Part shown: positions 50,088 through 60,308 of the stretch, piece after piece | Layout: each line of letters starts with the position of its first letter | Position numbering within the stretch: the first letter of the stretch is position 1 | DNA from: Gilvirhabdus luticola | Lineage (GTDB): Bacteria; Bacteroidota; Bacteroidia; Flavobacteriales; Flavobacteriaceae | Length of the DNA: 64,000 bases | NCBI RefSeq assembly: GCF_032583975.1 | Contig: NZ_JAWHTF010000006.1 | Strand: one strand, 5' to 3' | Position numbers and translations under genes: made by a program | The notes under the pieces: generated by a model | What the model was told of the DNA's origin: nothing | Database searches by the model: none | The model's input: only the letters and a program-made list of their open reading frames with translations

Positions 50088-52673
50088 ATGCCTGTACAGC
50101 CTAAATTAGCAAGATTTAAACAAAGTGTATTGTCAAAATACAATATTTACAATAGTATTTTTATGACACTGCCTTTCAACACCATTACAAAAACTGGTGT
50201 TTTATTGCCATTGTTTCATGAAACATGTAAAAAAGGATACTTGAATGGTGATAATCCTACAACTATTGTCGACACTTTCTTTAAAAAATATCAAGCTAGA
50301 CGATCTAAAGAAAGTCAGATAAATTTGTTGTTTAGATTTATACAATACATAGAAAGACAAGTTGTACTTTTTGATGCTATTGAAGATGCCGCATTCCCTA
50401 TTGTTAACAATATGGATGGTATAGGTACGTTAAGAAGCCTCAAGGAATCTGCCGTTTCAGAAAATAAACTTGAAGAGTTACAAAAATATCTACAAGAATT
50501 TAAAGTTCGTATTGTATTAACGGCACATCCAACTCAATTTTATCCAGGAAGTGTTTTAGGTATCATTACAGATCTTTCTGAAGCTATTAAAAAAAATGAT
50601 CTCGATACTATTAATTCGCTTCTAGCACAGCTTGGCAAAACCCCTTTTTTCAAACACGAAAAACCAACTCCATACCATGAGGCCGTAAATCTAATTTGGT
50701 ATTTGGAAAATGTGTTTTACGATTCTTTTGGAAAAATCTATGATTATATCCAACATAATATATTTGATTATAAAATCATTGAAAACGAAATCATAAATAT
50801 TGGTTTCTGGCCTGGTGGTGATAGAGATGGAAATCCTTACGTCTTACCCGAAACAACATTAAAAGTAGCTAAAAGATTAAAGCAAACTATTTTAAAAAAT
50901 TATCATAGAGATTTAAAAATTTTAAGACGCAGGTTAACTTTTAAAGGTGTACAAGAGCTTATTACCAATTTGGAATTTAAAATTTATATGAACAGTATAG
51001 ATTTAATCTCCAAAAACGCTATTGATTTTGATGAATTCGTGTCAGAATTAACGGAGATAAGAAAAATAATAGTTAAAGAACATGAATCACTTTACCTTCA
51101 AGAAGTTGATTCTTTAATTAATAAAACTCACCTTTTTGGTTATCATTTTGCCACTTTAGATATAAGGCAAGATAGTAGAATTCATGATGCTGTGTTTACA
51201 GATATTGTAGAAAAATTAATCAGTATTGGCAGTAATATTTTCCCTGAAAACTACAACAGCCTTTCGGAAGCAGAGCAAATTAATATTTTATCTGAAATCA
51301 ATACAGAAATTGACATTGATTTGTTTAGTGACGAAATGGTCGTTAACACTTTAAAGACAATCGTAGCAGTTAAGGAAATTCAAGAAAAGAATGGTGAAAA
51401 AGGAGCTAACAGATATATTATAAGCAATAATCAAACGGCGTTAAATGTAATGCAATTATTCGCCATGCTTAAGCTTGTTGCTTTTAATGATAAATTGACT
51501 TTAGATATCGTTCCTCTTTTTGAAACTATAACAGATTTAGAAAATGCTAAAATGGTTATGGAACAACTTTATACCAACAAACAGTATAGAGCACATCTAA
51601 AACATCGCGGCAATAAGCAAACTATTATGCTTGGCTTTTCTGATGGCACAAAAGATGGCGGTTATTTAATGGCAAATTGGGCGATTTATACAGCTAAACA
51701 GCAACTAACTGAGATTAGCAGACAATATAATATTACTGCCATATTTTTTGATGGACGTGGTGGTCCTCCAGCAAGAGGTGGTGGTAAAACACATCAATTT
51801 TATGCTTCATTAGGACCATCTATTGAAGACAAAGAAATTCAACTTACAATACAGGGCCAAACTATAAGTTCAAATTTTGGAACATTAGAATCTTCTCAAT
51901 ATAATTTAGAACAGTTGATTAGTTCGGGTATCATAAATAGAATAAGCCATCATGAGCTTGCCATGACCGAAGAAGATAATGCTGTGATGGACGATTTAGC
52001 ACAGAAAAGTTATACTGCTTATAAAGATTTTAAAAGCCATCCTATGTTTATACCTTATCTGGAAAGGATGAGTACATTAAAGTATTATGCTAAAACCAAT
52101 ATAGGAAGTAGACCATCAAAACGATCTAAATCCGACAAATTGGTATTCTCCGACTTAAGGGCAATACCTTTTGTAGGATCCTGGAGTCAACTTAAACAGA
52201 ATGTCCCAGGATTTTTTGGAGTTGGAACCGCATTAAAATCATACGAAGACAATCATGAATTTGATAAAGTGGTAAAACTTTATAAGAGTTCTTTATTCTT
52301 CAAAACTCTTATAGAAAATAGTATGATGTCTTTGTCCAAATCATTTTTTGATTTGACCAAATACATGTCTGAAGATAAAGAGTTTGGTGCATTTTGGGAT
52401 ATTATATTCGAAGAATACACTACTACAAAAACACTACTCTTAAAATTAACAGGCTATAAAGAATTGATGGAAAATGAACCTGCTGGAAAAGCTTCAATCG
52501 ATATTAGAGAATCAATAGTATTACCTTTATTAACCATACAGCAATACGCTTTAAGAAAGATTCAGGAATTGAATGCTGAAAAGCCAAAAGATCTTGAACA
52601 AATAGCCATTTTTGAAAAAATAGTGACGCGTTCACTATTTGGAAATATTAACGCTAGTAGAAATTCAGCTTAA
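50088..52673 (+). CDS. ppc: Phosphoenolpyruvate carboxylase
   Basis: This 861-residue enzyme carboxylates PEP with bicarbonate to oxaloacetate, refilling the TCA cycle. Active-site regions are visible: IVLTAHPTQFYPG near residue 145 (the first catalytic His; the usual AHPTE is AHPTQ here), GFWPGGDRDGNPYV near 240, and FFDGRGGPPARGGGKTH near 560 (the usual HGRGG is DGRGG). These changes look like the Bacteroidetes-type enzyme rather than decay, as all other landmarks are intact. A perfect -7 element, TAAATTTG, lies at 50040-50047. Carbonic anhydrase and SulP genes that could supply bicarbonate are about 10 kb away. Confidence 0.93.
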   Translation: MPVQPKLARFKQSVLSKYNIYNSIFMTLPFNTITKTGVLLPLFHETCKKGYLNGDNPTTIVDTFFKKYQARRSKESQINLLFRFIQYIERQVVLFDAIEDAAFPIVNNMDGIGTLRSLKESAVSENKLEELQKYLQEFKVRIVLTAHPTQFYPGSVLGIITDLSEAIKKNDLDTINSLLAQLGKTPFFKHEKPTPYHEAVNLIWYLENVFYDSFGKIYDYIQHNIFDYKIIENEIINIGFWPGGDRDGNPYVLPETTLKVAKRLKQTILKNYHRDLKILRRRLTFKGVQELITNLEFKIYMNSIDLISKNAIDFDEFVSELTEIRKIIVKEHESLYLQEVDSLINKTHLFGYHFATLDIRQDSRIHDAVFTDIVEKLISIGSNIFPENYNSLSEAEQINILSEINTEIDIDLFSDEMVVNTLKTIVAVKEIQEKNGEKGANRYIISNNQTALNVMQLFAMLKLVAFNDKLTLDIVPLFETITDLENAKMVMEQLYTNKQYRAHLKHRGNKQTIMLGFSDGTKDGGYLMANWAIYTAKQQLTEISRQYNITAIFFDGRGGPPARGGGKTHQFYASLGPSIEDKEIQLTIQGQTISSNFGTLESSQYNLEQLISSGIINRISHHELAMTEEDNAVMDDLAQKSYTAYKDFKSHPMFIPYLERMSTLKYYAKTNIGSRPSKRSKSDKLVFSDLRAIPFVGSWSQLKQNVPGFFGVGTALKSYEDNHEFDKVVKLYKSSLFFKTLIENSMMSLSKSFFDLTKYMSEDKEFGAFWDIIFEEYTTTKTLLLKLTGYKELMENEPAGKASIDIRESIVLPLLTIQQYALRKIQELNAEKPKDLEQIAIFEKIVTRSLFGNINASRNSA

Positions 52674-52699
52674 AAAGCTATCTTCTTTTTTATAAAATA

Positions 52700-52728
52700 A
52701 AAACCTCGAAGTAATACTTCGAGGTTTT
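52700..52728. terminator. Bidirectional terminator between PEP carboxylase and ammonium transporter genes
   Basis: A 12-bp perfect stem, AAAACCTCGAAG (52700-52711) with CTTCGAGGTTTT (52717-52728), and a 5-nt loop, between convergent genes. Confidence 0.88.
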
Positions 52729-52755
52729 TTCATAACGACTAATAGCTAACGTAGG

Positions 52756-53979
52756 TTAATGTTCGTTCATTCTAAAATCTGGATAGGCATCCATACCATG
52801 TTCAAAACCATCTAGACCTTCGAGCTCTTCGCGTTCAGAAACTCTTATTCCAACAGTCTTCTTCAAAATATAAAGGATTACAAACGTAGATAATATACAT
52901 ATTAACGCGTATGATCCTACACCTGCCAACTGACTTAAGAATTGATCAAATCCTGCTAACGCACCAAAGATACCAACAGCTAATGTTCCCCATATCCCAC
53001 AAACTAAATGTACTGCAATTGCCCCAACTGGATCATCAAGTCTTAATTTATCAATTAATGAAACTGCAAATACGATGATAGCACCTGCAATGGCTCCTAT
53101 AATTATTGCATCTGTAGGATTCATCTGGTCTGCTCCAGCAGTAATACCAACTAGCCCTCCTAAAATACCATTTAAGAACATGGTTAGATCAAGATTTTTA
53201 TACTTAACTGATGATACTAAAGCTGCCACAACTCCACCAGCTGCTGCCGCTAAACATGTTGTAACAAGTGTTAAGGAAGTTAATCCAGGATCTGCCGAAA
53301 GCACTGAACCTCCATTAAACCCAAACCATCCTAACCAAAGTATTATAACACCTGCTGTAGCTAATGGTATATTATGACCAGGTATTGCTTGTATTCTTCC
53401 ATCTTTAAATTTACCGATTCGAGATCCTAATAACCAGACCGCAACCAAAGCAGCCCAACCGCCAACTGAATGTACTAAAGTAGATCCAGCAAAATCGTAA
53501 AACCCTAGGTTATCTAAAAATCCACCGCCCCATTTCCATGAACCTGCTATTGGATATATAAGGCCAACATAGATTATTGTAAATACCATAAAAGGCCCTA
53601 TTTTCATGCGTTCAGCTACCGCTCCTGATACTATGGTCGCTGCTGTAGCTGCAAACATGCCTTGAAACAAGAAATCCGTCCAATAGGTATAGCCTTCATT
53701 GTAAGCTAAATCAAGAGCTCCATCGACTAACGGTGCATCTAAACCAAATCCAGCAAACCCAAGAATACCATTAAATTCCCCAGGATACATCAAGTTAAAA
53801 CCTACCAAACAATATAATAGCAAGCCAGTTGTAATGATAAAAATATTCTTAAATAAAATGTTAATTGTGTTTTTTTGTCTTGTTAACCCGATCTCTAAAA
53901 ATGCGAACCCTAAGTGCATAAAGAAAACGAGTGCTGTACAGATCATCATCCATACGTTATTTGTTGTTAATAATTCCAT
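52756..53979 (-). CDS. amt: Ammonium transporter
   Basis: This 407-residue Amt/Mep protein has eleven hydrophobic helices. The twin histidines of the conduction pore are in AGSTLVHSVGGWAALV (near 168) and IAVHLVCGIWGTLAVG (near 325), and the family motif DFAGS before the first histidine is intact. The cytoplasmic C-terminus contains the usual regulatory stretch (DGFEHGMDAYPDF). It carries ammonium across the inner membrane. The PII gene starts upstream on the same strand with a 5-bp gap, the standard amtB-glnK pairing in reverse order. Confidence 0.96.
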   Translation of the reverse strand: MELLTTNNVWMMICTALVFFMHLGFAFLEIGLTRQKNTINILFKNIFIITTGLLLYCLVGFNLMYPGEFNGILGFAGFGLDAPLVDGALDLAYNEGYTYWTDFLFQGMFAATAATIVSGAVAERMKIGPFMVFTIIYVGLIYPIAGSWKWGGGFLDNLGFYDFAGSTLVHSVGGWAALVAVWLLGSRIGKFKDGRIQAIPGHNIPLATAGVIILWLGWFGFNGGSVLSADPGLTSLTLVTTCLAAAAGGVVAALVSSVKYKNLDLTMFLNGILGGLVGITAGADQMNPTDAIIIGAIAGAIIVFAVSLIDKLRLDDPVGAIAVHLVCGIWGTLAVGIFGALAGFDQFLSQLAGVGSYALICILSTFVILYILKKTVGIRVSEREELEGLDGFEHGMDAYPDFRMNEH

Positions 53980-53984
53980 AGTTT

Positions 53985-54323
53985 CTAGTTTAATGTTTTT
54001 CCTCCTTTTTCTCCAGTTCGTATTCTATATGCTTCTTTGATGTCACTTACAAAAATTTTCCCATCGCCTACTTCACCTGAAGAAGCCGACTCTATAATTG
54101 CTTTTATAGCAATTTCTTCGAAACTGTCATTAACCACAATAGATAAATACCTGCGTTGTATATCACTAGTGCTATATGAAACACCTCTGTATACATGACC
54201 TTCTTTTTCGTTTCCAAGACCAGTTACATCCCAGTAGGAGAAAAAATTTACTCCAACATCGTGTAAAGCTTCTTTGACAGCAGAAAACTTTGATTTTCTA
54301 ATTATTGCTTCAATTTTCTTCAT
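53985..54323 (-). CDS. P-II family nitrogen regulator
   Basis: This 112-residue PII protein begins MKKIEAIIRKSKFSAVKEAL and has a T-loop GHVYRGVSY whose Tyr50 corresponds to the uridylylated Tyr51 of GlnB/GlnK, with one residue deleted before it. The C-terminal signature GEVGDGKIFVSDIKEAYRIRTGE matches the family. It binds ATP/ADP and 2-oxoglutarate and docks on the ammonium transporter encoded next. The gene lies between the porin and amt genes. Confidence 0.95.
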   Translation of the reverse strand: MKKIEAIIRKSKFSAVKEALHDVGVNFFSYWDVTGLGNEKEGHVYRGVSYSTSDIQRRYLSIVVNDSFEEIAIKAIIESASSGEVGDGKIFVSDIKEAYRIRTGEKGGKTLN

Positions 54324-54343
54324 TGTTTATAAAATTTTAGTTG

Positions 54344-55348
54344 TTAGAATGTGTAGATTGCTGCTAATGTAAATGCAGCTAAATTGTCCGTTGCTTCACC
54401 ATCATTATCAATATATGGCATGCTATTACTCCAAGAATCTAATCTAATTTCTGGCTTAATAATAAAGTCTTCTATAGTATAGCTCCCAGTTAATGTTGTG
54501 GCAAATACACTTGGTAAATCATCACCATCACCATGCAGACTAAAGTATTCTCCTCTTAAGCCTATTGAAAAACTATCAGAAGTAGCTAACTGTGGGTAAA
54601 GTGCCGCGCCATAAAAACCTGAACCATCATTATCATTGTAAGCAGCATTGATGCCTAAATAGAAACTGTCAGTCAGATCAAAACCACCTGTGTAGTCAAT
54701 TTCAAACCCTAAACCACCATGTTCACCACTGTCATAGTACAAGTTTAAATACTGTCCAGAATAACCTAATTGAGCTCCTAATGCATATTCTCCTGTCATG
54801 GAAATATTGTTAGTATCCCAAGGATTGGTAACGGCTAACATTAAGCTGAAATCATCTCCTAAAGCAAAATCTGCCTTTAAACCAAGATGTGAAAATGGAC
54901 CGCTTGAGAATAAATAAGAAGTACTATAGTTAAAGTTTGCAGCCGGAGCTATGACTTCATAACCTAAAAAAGTGTTCCATCGTCCAAATGTTAAGGTTGT
55001 TCCTTCAGATACGTTCCAGTAAACATATGCTTGATTCACAATACCATCAACTATATCAGAATTAAAAGTGGCAGCAGAACCTCTTGGTCCCGTAACTAAA
55101 TCAAGAACTGCTCCTACTTTATTTCCTTCGTAGCTAATAATAACATTTCCCATGCCCAAGGCAAAACCAGACTGATCAGCAAAAGCGGTACCGAAAGATA
55201 CTTCTTCATTATCTGGAGCAGTTAGGTATGTTTGAAAGTAGGCATCCACACTTCCGCTAAAACTGAATTTCTTTTTTTCTTCACTGTCTTCTTGGGCAAT
55301 TAAACTAAATGCTATTAAAAACATAGAAAGTGTAATAATTTTTTTCAT
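54344..55348 (-). CDS. Outer-membrane porin (OmpL-like beta-barrel) of the ammonium operon
   Basis: This 334-residue protein has a signal peptide (ending FSLIAQ), an acidic Ser/Glu-rich start and then a Gly- and aromatic-rich beta-barrel ending in LAAIYTF with a terminal Phe. Motifs such as FSFSGSVDAYFQTYL and FALGMGNVIISYEG match the Bacteroidetes porin family often found ahead of amt-PII. It is the first gene of the operon and probably lets ammonium or small nitrogenous solutes cross the outer membrane. This is inferred from co-transcription and not from pore residues. Confidence 0.87.
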   Translation of the reverse strand: MKKIITLSMFLIAFSLIAQEDSEEKKKFSFSGSVDAYFQTYLTAPDNEEVSFGTAFADQSGFALGMGNVIISYEGNKVGAVLDLVTGPRGSAATFNSDIVDGIVNQAYVYWNVSEGTTLTFGRWNTFLGYEVIAPAANFNYSTSYLFSSGPFSHLGLKADFALGDDFSLMLAVTNPWDTNNISMTGEYALGAQLGYSGQYLNLYYDSGEHGGLGFEIDYTGGFDLTDSFYLGINAAYNDNDGSGFYGAALYPQLATSDSFSIGLRGEYFSLHGDGDDLPSVFATTLTGSYTIEDFIIKPEIRLDSWSNSMPYIDNDGEATDNLAAFTLAAIYTF

Positions 55349-55387
55349 AATTAATCTATTAAGTGTTAATATTTATTTTTGAAGCTT

Positions 55388-55484
55388 CAAAACTATATAA
55401 AAAAATAGTTACCCCATAAATTTTAAGGGTATTGTGGTGTATTTTTATTAATTTAATATTTTATGCCCTATTTTTTTATGGGTA
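55388..55484. promoter_or_regulatory. Shared control region between the amt operon and gltBD
   Basis: The 452-bp gap 55349-55800 separates the two divergent nitrogen operons. A perfect minus-strand -7, TAGTTTTG, lies at 55395..55388. About 15 bp further upstream is an inverted repeat, TACCC (55410-55414) with GGGTA (55427-55431). A similar element with one mismatch, TGCCC (55464-55468) with GGGTA (55480-55484), lies 54 bp away. The remainder (55485-55800) is AT-rich; TATAATTG near 55660 is a weak -7 candidate for gltB. No sigma-54 site was seen. Confidence 0.4.
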
Positions 55485-55800
55485 CATGATTCATAGTAGA
55501 TAAAATTTCATAATTTGTAAATTTTGATGTTGAATTATTTTTACTTTATATCTCTCACTTGTGTTATTTCTTTATTATATTATCTTCAATTGCAAGTATT
55601 TTCCATTAAGTATTGATATTTTGTACAGAAATGACAATTGAGGTTTTCATAAAATGGGTTTGATATAATTGAAGAATTAGCATTATTAATTAAATTATTT
55701 CCAAATCCCATAATTCTAGAATAGGTATTATTGTTCTTTTATTACTAGTACATATATTAGTTAATTATTAGTGTGTGTTTTAAGCTAAATTTTTTTGATT

Positions 55801-58800
55801 ATGTTGAAGAAACAAGGGATGTATTTACCAGAATTTGAACATGAAAATTGTGGGGCAGGTTTTATTTGTAGTTTGAAGGGTACAAAGTCTAACAATATTA
55901 TACATAAGGCTTTAGAGATTCTTGAAAAATTAGACCATAGAGGTGCTGTGAGTTCAGATGGTAAAACAGGTGACGGTGCTGGAATTTTAATAGATATTCC
56001 TCATGATTTTTTTGTTAAGAACTGTAATTTTAAACTGCCAAAATCTGGAGATTACGCGGTTAGTAATGTTTTTTTACCAAAAAAAGAAAACCAAAGGCAG
56101 TACTGCATCAATATTTTTGAAAAGTTTATAAAAGAACAAGAGCTTCATATTATAGGTTGGCGCGATGTGCCAGTAGATGTTTCTGTATTGGGTGAAATTG
56201 CTGCTGTTACAGAACCTTACACTAAACAAATTTTTATAGGAAAATCTAATGCCAAACAAGATAGTTTCCAGTTTAATTTAAAATTATACATTGCACGAAA
56301 AAAAGCTGAACACGCTATTTATGGTTCAAAATTATCAGAAAATTCATTTTTCTACCTTCCAAGCCTTTCTTCAAAAACTATTATTTATAAAGGGTTATTA
56401 ATTCCTGAAGACATAAAGCTATATTACAAAGATCTAAAAGATCCATCACTCGTTACAAGACTGGCTTTAGTTCATCAACGATTCTCAACCAATACTTTCC
56501 CAACGTGGGATTTAGCACAACCATTCAGGTATATGTGTCACAATGGCGAAATAAATACTTTAAGAGGAAATGTATCTAGAATGTATTCTAGAGAAGAACT
56601 AATGCAAAGTGATTGGTTTGGTTCTTCGATTAAAGAAATCCTTCCAATAGTATTACCAAAAAAATCAGATTCAGCATCTATGGATATGGTAGTTGAGCTT
56701 TTGTTAATGACTGGCAGACCTCTTCCAGAAGTTATGATGATGTTAATTCCTGAAGCATGGGAAAAAAATGAAGAAATGTCTGATTCAAAAAAAGCATTTT
56801 ATGAATATAATTCTTGTTTAATGGAACCTTGGGATGGCCCTGCATCAATTCCATTTACCGATGGCGATTATATAGGTGCTGTTTTAGACAGGAATGGATT
56901 AAGACCTTCTAGGTATACAGTTACTAAAGACGATTATGTAATTATGTCTTCAGAAACAGGTGTTATAGATATTAATCCAAAAAACATTGAATATCATGGT
57001 AGGCTTGAACCAGGAAAAATGTTTTTGGTTGATATGAATCAAGGAAGAATAATTAATGACGAAGAGATCAAAGAACATATAGCGTCTAAACATCCATACA
57101 GAAAATGGTTAAATAATAATTTAGTGCTGTTGAAAAGTATTCCTTATAATGATTGTCCTGTATTTTATAATCAGGAAAATCTCCATAAAAGAATGACGGT
57201 TTTTGGTTATACTCAAGAAGATATAAACACAATTATTTTGCCAATGGCTCAAAATAGTAAAGAGCCAATAGGTTCAATGGGAAGTGATACACCTATTGCC
57301 GTATTATCAGAACGCCCTCAATTAATCTATAATTATTTTAAGCAACTTTTTGCTCAAGTAACAAATCCACCTTTAGATGGCATTAGAGAAGAATTAATTA
57401 CGGATATTAGTCTTACTCTGGGAAAAGATTATAACATTTTTGATATAAATGATAACCATTGTAAGAAGTTAAAAATTAATAATCCTGTAATTTCTAAACA
57501 GGATCTTGATAAAATAAAAAGTTATAAAAATCCAGATTTTAAAATCTCTTCCTTATCTATTACTTACCCAGTTGTAAAAGGCCACAATGGTTTAGTTGAA
57601 GCATTAGAGAATTTAATACATGAGGCATCTATTGCTATAGACCAAGGAACCAACATTATTATACTATCTGATAGGGCTGTTGATAAAGAAAATGCTCCAA
57701 TTCCAGCTTTATTAGCTTGTTCGTATATAAACAATGGGCTTCAAAAATTAGGAGAACGTTCTAAAATAAGTGTTATCATTGAATCTGCCGAACCAAGAGA
57801 AGTTCATCATTTTGCATTACTGTTTGGGTATGGCGCAAGTGCTATAAACCCTTATATGGTCAATGAAATTATCGAAGATAGAATTAATGATTTAGAAACT
57901 TCGAGTATCACAACAGAAGAGGCCATACAAAACTACAACAAAGCCGTTGGGAAAGGCATCTTAAAAGTCATGAATAAAATAGGAATCTCAACACTTAATT
58001 CTTACAGAGGCTCTCAATTATTTGAATGTATAGGCATCAATACCAAAACAGTAAACAAATATTTTCCAAATACAGTAACCAGGATTCAAGGAATTGGTTT
58101 GTTAGAAATTGAACAAGAAATAAGTAAGCGTTACAAAAAAGCCTATCGAGATCAAAATATTGCTGCCGAATTAGATCTAGAAGTTGGAGGTCAATACAGA
58201 TGGAGGAGAAATGGAGAACATCATTTGTTTAATCCATTAACTATTGCCAAACTTCAAGAATCCGTAAGGAGCAACAAACCAAAAACATATAAAGAATATT
58301 CAGAATTAGTAAACAATCAAACCAAAAAATTAATGACTATTAGAGGTTTGTTTGAATTTACAAACTATGATCCTATTCCTGTTGACGAAGTAGAGCCTTG
58401 GACAGAAATTGTAAAACGCTTTAAAACTGGTGCAATGTCTTATGGTTCTATAAGCAAGGAAGCACATGAAAATCTAGCCATTGCAATGAATAGAATTGGT
58501 GGCAAAAGTAATTCTGGTGAAGGAGGTGAAGATCAAGAACGATTTTACAAAGATGCTAATGGTGACTGGAAAAATAGTGCCATAAAGCAAGTAGCTTCTG
58601 GTCGTTTTGGCGTAACTTCAAATTATCTTACCAATGCTTCAGAGATTCAAATAAAAATGGCTCAAGGTGCAAAACCTGGTGAAGGAGGTCAATTACCAGG
58701 TCCAAAAGTAAACCCATCAATTGCCAAAACCAGAAATTCTACACCTTATGTTGGTTTAATTTCGCCTCCACCTCATCATGACATTTATTCTATAGAAGAT

Positions 58801-60303
58801 TTATCACAGTTAATCTATGATTTAAAATCTGCTAACAGAGAAGCAAGGATTAATGTAAAACTAGTTTCAGAAGTTGGAGTTGGTACAGTAGCAGCAGGTG
58901 TTGCAAAAGCTAAAGCCGATGTTATTTTAATTTCTGGACATGATGGAGGCACAGGAGCCTCTCCATTAACCTCATTAAAGCATGCTGGTTTACCTTGGGA
59001 ACTTGGACTTGCGGAAGCACAACAAACTCTAGTGATGAATAACTTGAGAAATCGGGTGGTTTTGGAATGTGATGGACAATTAAAGACTGGACGTGATGTT
59101 GCTATTGCTTGTTTACTTGGTGCCGAAGAGTTTGGTTTTGCGACTGCACCATTGGTAGCATCAGGTTGCATAATGATGCGTGTATGTCATTTAAATACTT
59201 GTCCTGTAGGAATAGCGACCCAAAACCCAGAATTGCGCAAGAAGTTTGAAGGCAAACCAGAGCATGTTGTTAATTTCATGTACTTCATTGCTCAAGAATT
59301 AAGAGAGATAATGGCTCAACTTGGTTTTAGAACAGTCAATGAAATGGTTGGGCAGGTTCACAAACTTGATAGAAATAATACCATAGAACATTATAAGGCT
59401 TTAGGCATTGATTTGTCTCCAATTTTACATAAGATATCTGTTCCGAGTGGAACTAAATTATATCATACTGAACTACAAGATCATTATATAGAAAAATCAT
59501 TGGATTTTGAGATCATTAATAAAGCCCATCCAGCACTTTTTAGAAAAGAAAAAACAGTTTTAGACTTTAATATAACAAATAGACACAGAGCTTTTGGAGC
59601 AATATTAAGTAATGAGATATCTAAAATTTATGGCGCTCAAGGATTACCAGAAAATACGTTGAAAATTAATTTTACTGGATCTGCAGGGCAAAGTTTTGGG
59701 GCTTTTGCTACGTATGGTTTGACTTTAGTTGTTAGTGGCAATACCAATGATTATTTAGGCAAAGGTCTTTCTGGAGCCAAATTAATTGTGAAAGTTCCTG
59801 AAGAAGCCACTATAATTCCAGAAGAAAATATTATTATTGGTAACGTAGCATTGTATGGTGCTACTTCAGGAGAGATTTATATAAATGGAAAAGCCGGAGA
59901 ACGTTTCTGTGTTAGAAATTCAGGTGCTAAAGCTGTTGTAGAAGGCATTGGAGATCATGGTTGCGAATATATGACCGGAGGAATTGCCGTTATTTTGGGT
60001 GAAGTTGGTAGGAATTTTGGAGCCGGTATGAGTGGTGGAATAGCATATATTTATGATAAAAATAATTCATTTAAAAGGAACTGTAATACTGAAGGTCTTA
60101 ATCTAGATCCGGTTGTTGAACAAGAAGATATTCAAACTTTAAAAGATTTAATTGAAAATCATTATAATGCAACTTTGAGTCCTCTGGCGCAACGTATTCT
60201 TGAAAAATGGGAAGTTGAATTGCCAAAATTCATCAAAGTACTACCTGAAGAATATAAACAAGCTCTCATGAGATTAGAAGCTGAAAACCTTATTATAAAA
60301 TAG
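55801..60303 (+). CDS. gltB: Glutamate synthase, large subunit
   Basis: The 1500-residue enzyme is read from the ATG at 55801. The N-terminal glutaminase domain follows a short propeptide: Cys17 in HENCGAGFIC is the Ntn nucleophile exposed by cleavage. The central and FMN synthase domain (about 830-1230) includes GKSNSGEGGEDQERF, the GAKPGEGGQLPGPKV loop and a 3Fe-4S cluster motif, CIMMRVCHLNTCPVG. The C-terminal beta-helix (about 1270-1480) has many Gly-rich repeats. It converts 2-oxoglutarate and glutamine to two glutamates, together with GltD encoded 5 bp downstream. The operon is divergent from the ammonium uptake genes, forming one assimilation block. Confidence 0.97.
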   Translation: MLKKQGMYLPEFEHENCGAGFICSLKGTKSNNIIHKALEILEKLDHRGAVSSDGKTGDGAGILIDIPHDFFVKNCNFKLPKSGDYAVSNVFLPKKENQRQYCINIFEKFIKEQELHIIGWRDVPVDVSVLGEIAAVTEPYTKQIFIGKSNAKQDSFQFNLKLYIARKKAEHAIYGSKLSENSFFYLPSLSSKTIIYKGLLIPEDIKLYYKDLKDPSLVTRLALVHQRFSTNTFPTWDLAQPFRYMCHNGEINTLRGNVSRMYSREELMQSDWFGSSIKEILPIVLPKKSDSASMDMVVELLLMTGRPLPEVMMMLIPEAWEKNEEMSDSKKAFYEYNSCLMEPWDGPASIPFTDGDYIGAVLDRNGLRPSRYTVTKDDYVIMSSETGVIDINPKNIEYHGRLEPGKMFLVDMNQGRIINDEEIKEHIASKHPYRKWLNNNLVLLKSIPYNDCPVFYNQENLHKRMTVFGYTQEDINTIILPMAQNSKEPIGSMGSDTPIAVLSERPQLIYNYFKQLFAQVTNPPLDGIREELITDISLTLGKDYNIFDINDNHCKKLKINNPVISKQDLDKIKSYKNPDFKISSLSITYPVVKGHNGLVEALENLIHEASIAIDQGTNIIILSDRAVDKENAPIPALLACSYINNGLQKLGERSKISVIIESAEPREVHHFALLFGYGASAINPYMVNEIIEDRINDLETSSITTEEAIQNYNKAVGKGILKVMNKIGISTLNSYRGSQLFECIGINTKTVNKYFPNTVTRIQGIGLLEIEQEISKRYKKAYRDQNIAAELDLEVGGQYRWRRNGEHHLFNPLTIAKLQESVRSNKPKTYKEYSELVNNQTKKLMTIRGLFEFTNYDPIPVDEVEPWTEIVKRFKTGAMSYGSISKEAHENLAIAMNRIGGKSNSGEGGEDQERFYKDANGDWKNSAIKQVASGRFGVTSNYLTNASEIQIKMAQGAKPGEGGQLPGPKVNPSIAKTRNSTPYVGLISPPPHHDIYSIEDLSQLIYDLKSANREARINVKLVSEVGVGTVAAGVAKAKADVILISGHDGGTGASPLTSLKHAGLPWELGLAEAQQTLVMNNLRNRVVLECDGQLKTGRDVAIACLLGAEEFGFATAPLVASGCIMMRVCHLNTCPVGIATQNPELRKKFEGKPEHVVNFMYFIAQELREIMAQLGFRTVNEMVGQVHKLDRNNTIEHYKALGIDLSPILHKISVPSGTKLYHTELQDHYIEKSLDFEIINKAHPALFRKEKTVLDFNITNRHRAFGAILSNEISKIYGAQGLPENTLKINFTGSAGQSFGAFATYGLTLVVSGNTNDYLGKGLSGAKLIVKVPEEATIIPEENIIIGNVALYGATSGEIYINGKAGERFCVRNSGAKAVVEGIGDHGCEYMTGGIAVILGEVGRNFGAGMSGGIAYIYDKNNSFKRNCNTEGLNLDPVVEQEDIQTLKDLIENHYNATLSPLAQRILEKWEVELPKFIKVLPEEYKQALMRLEAENLIIK

Positions 60304-60308
60304 TGATT

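Noticed and set aside
55349..55800. Sigma-54 promoter (GG-N10-GC type) for the nitrogen genes
   Set aside because: No convincing TGGCAC/TTGC pair was seen in the divergent gap.
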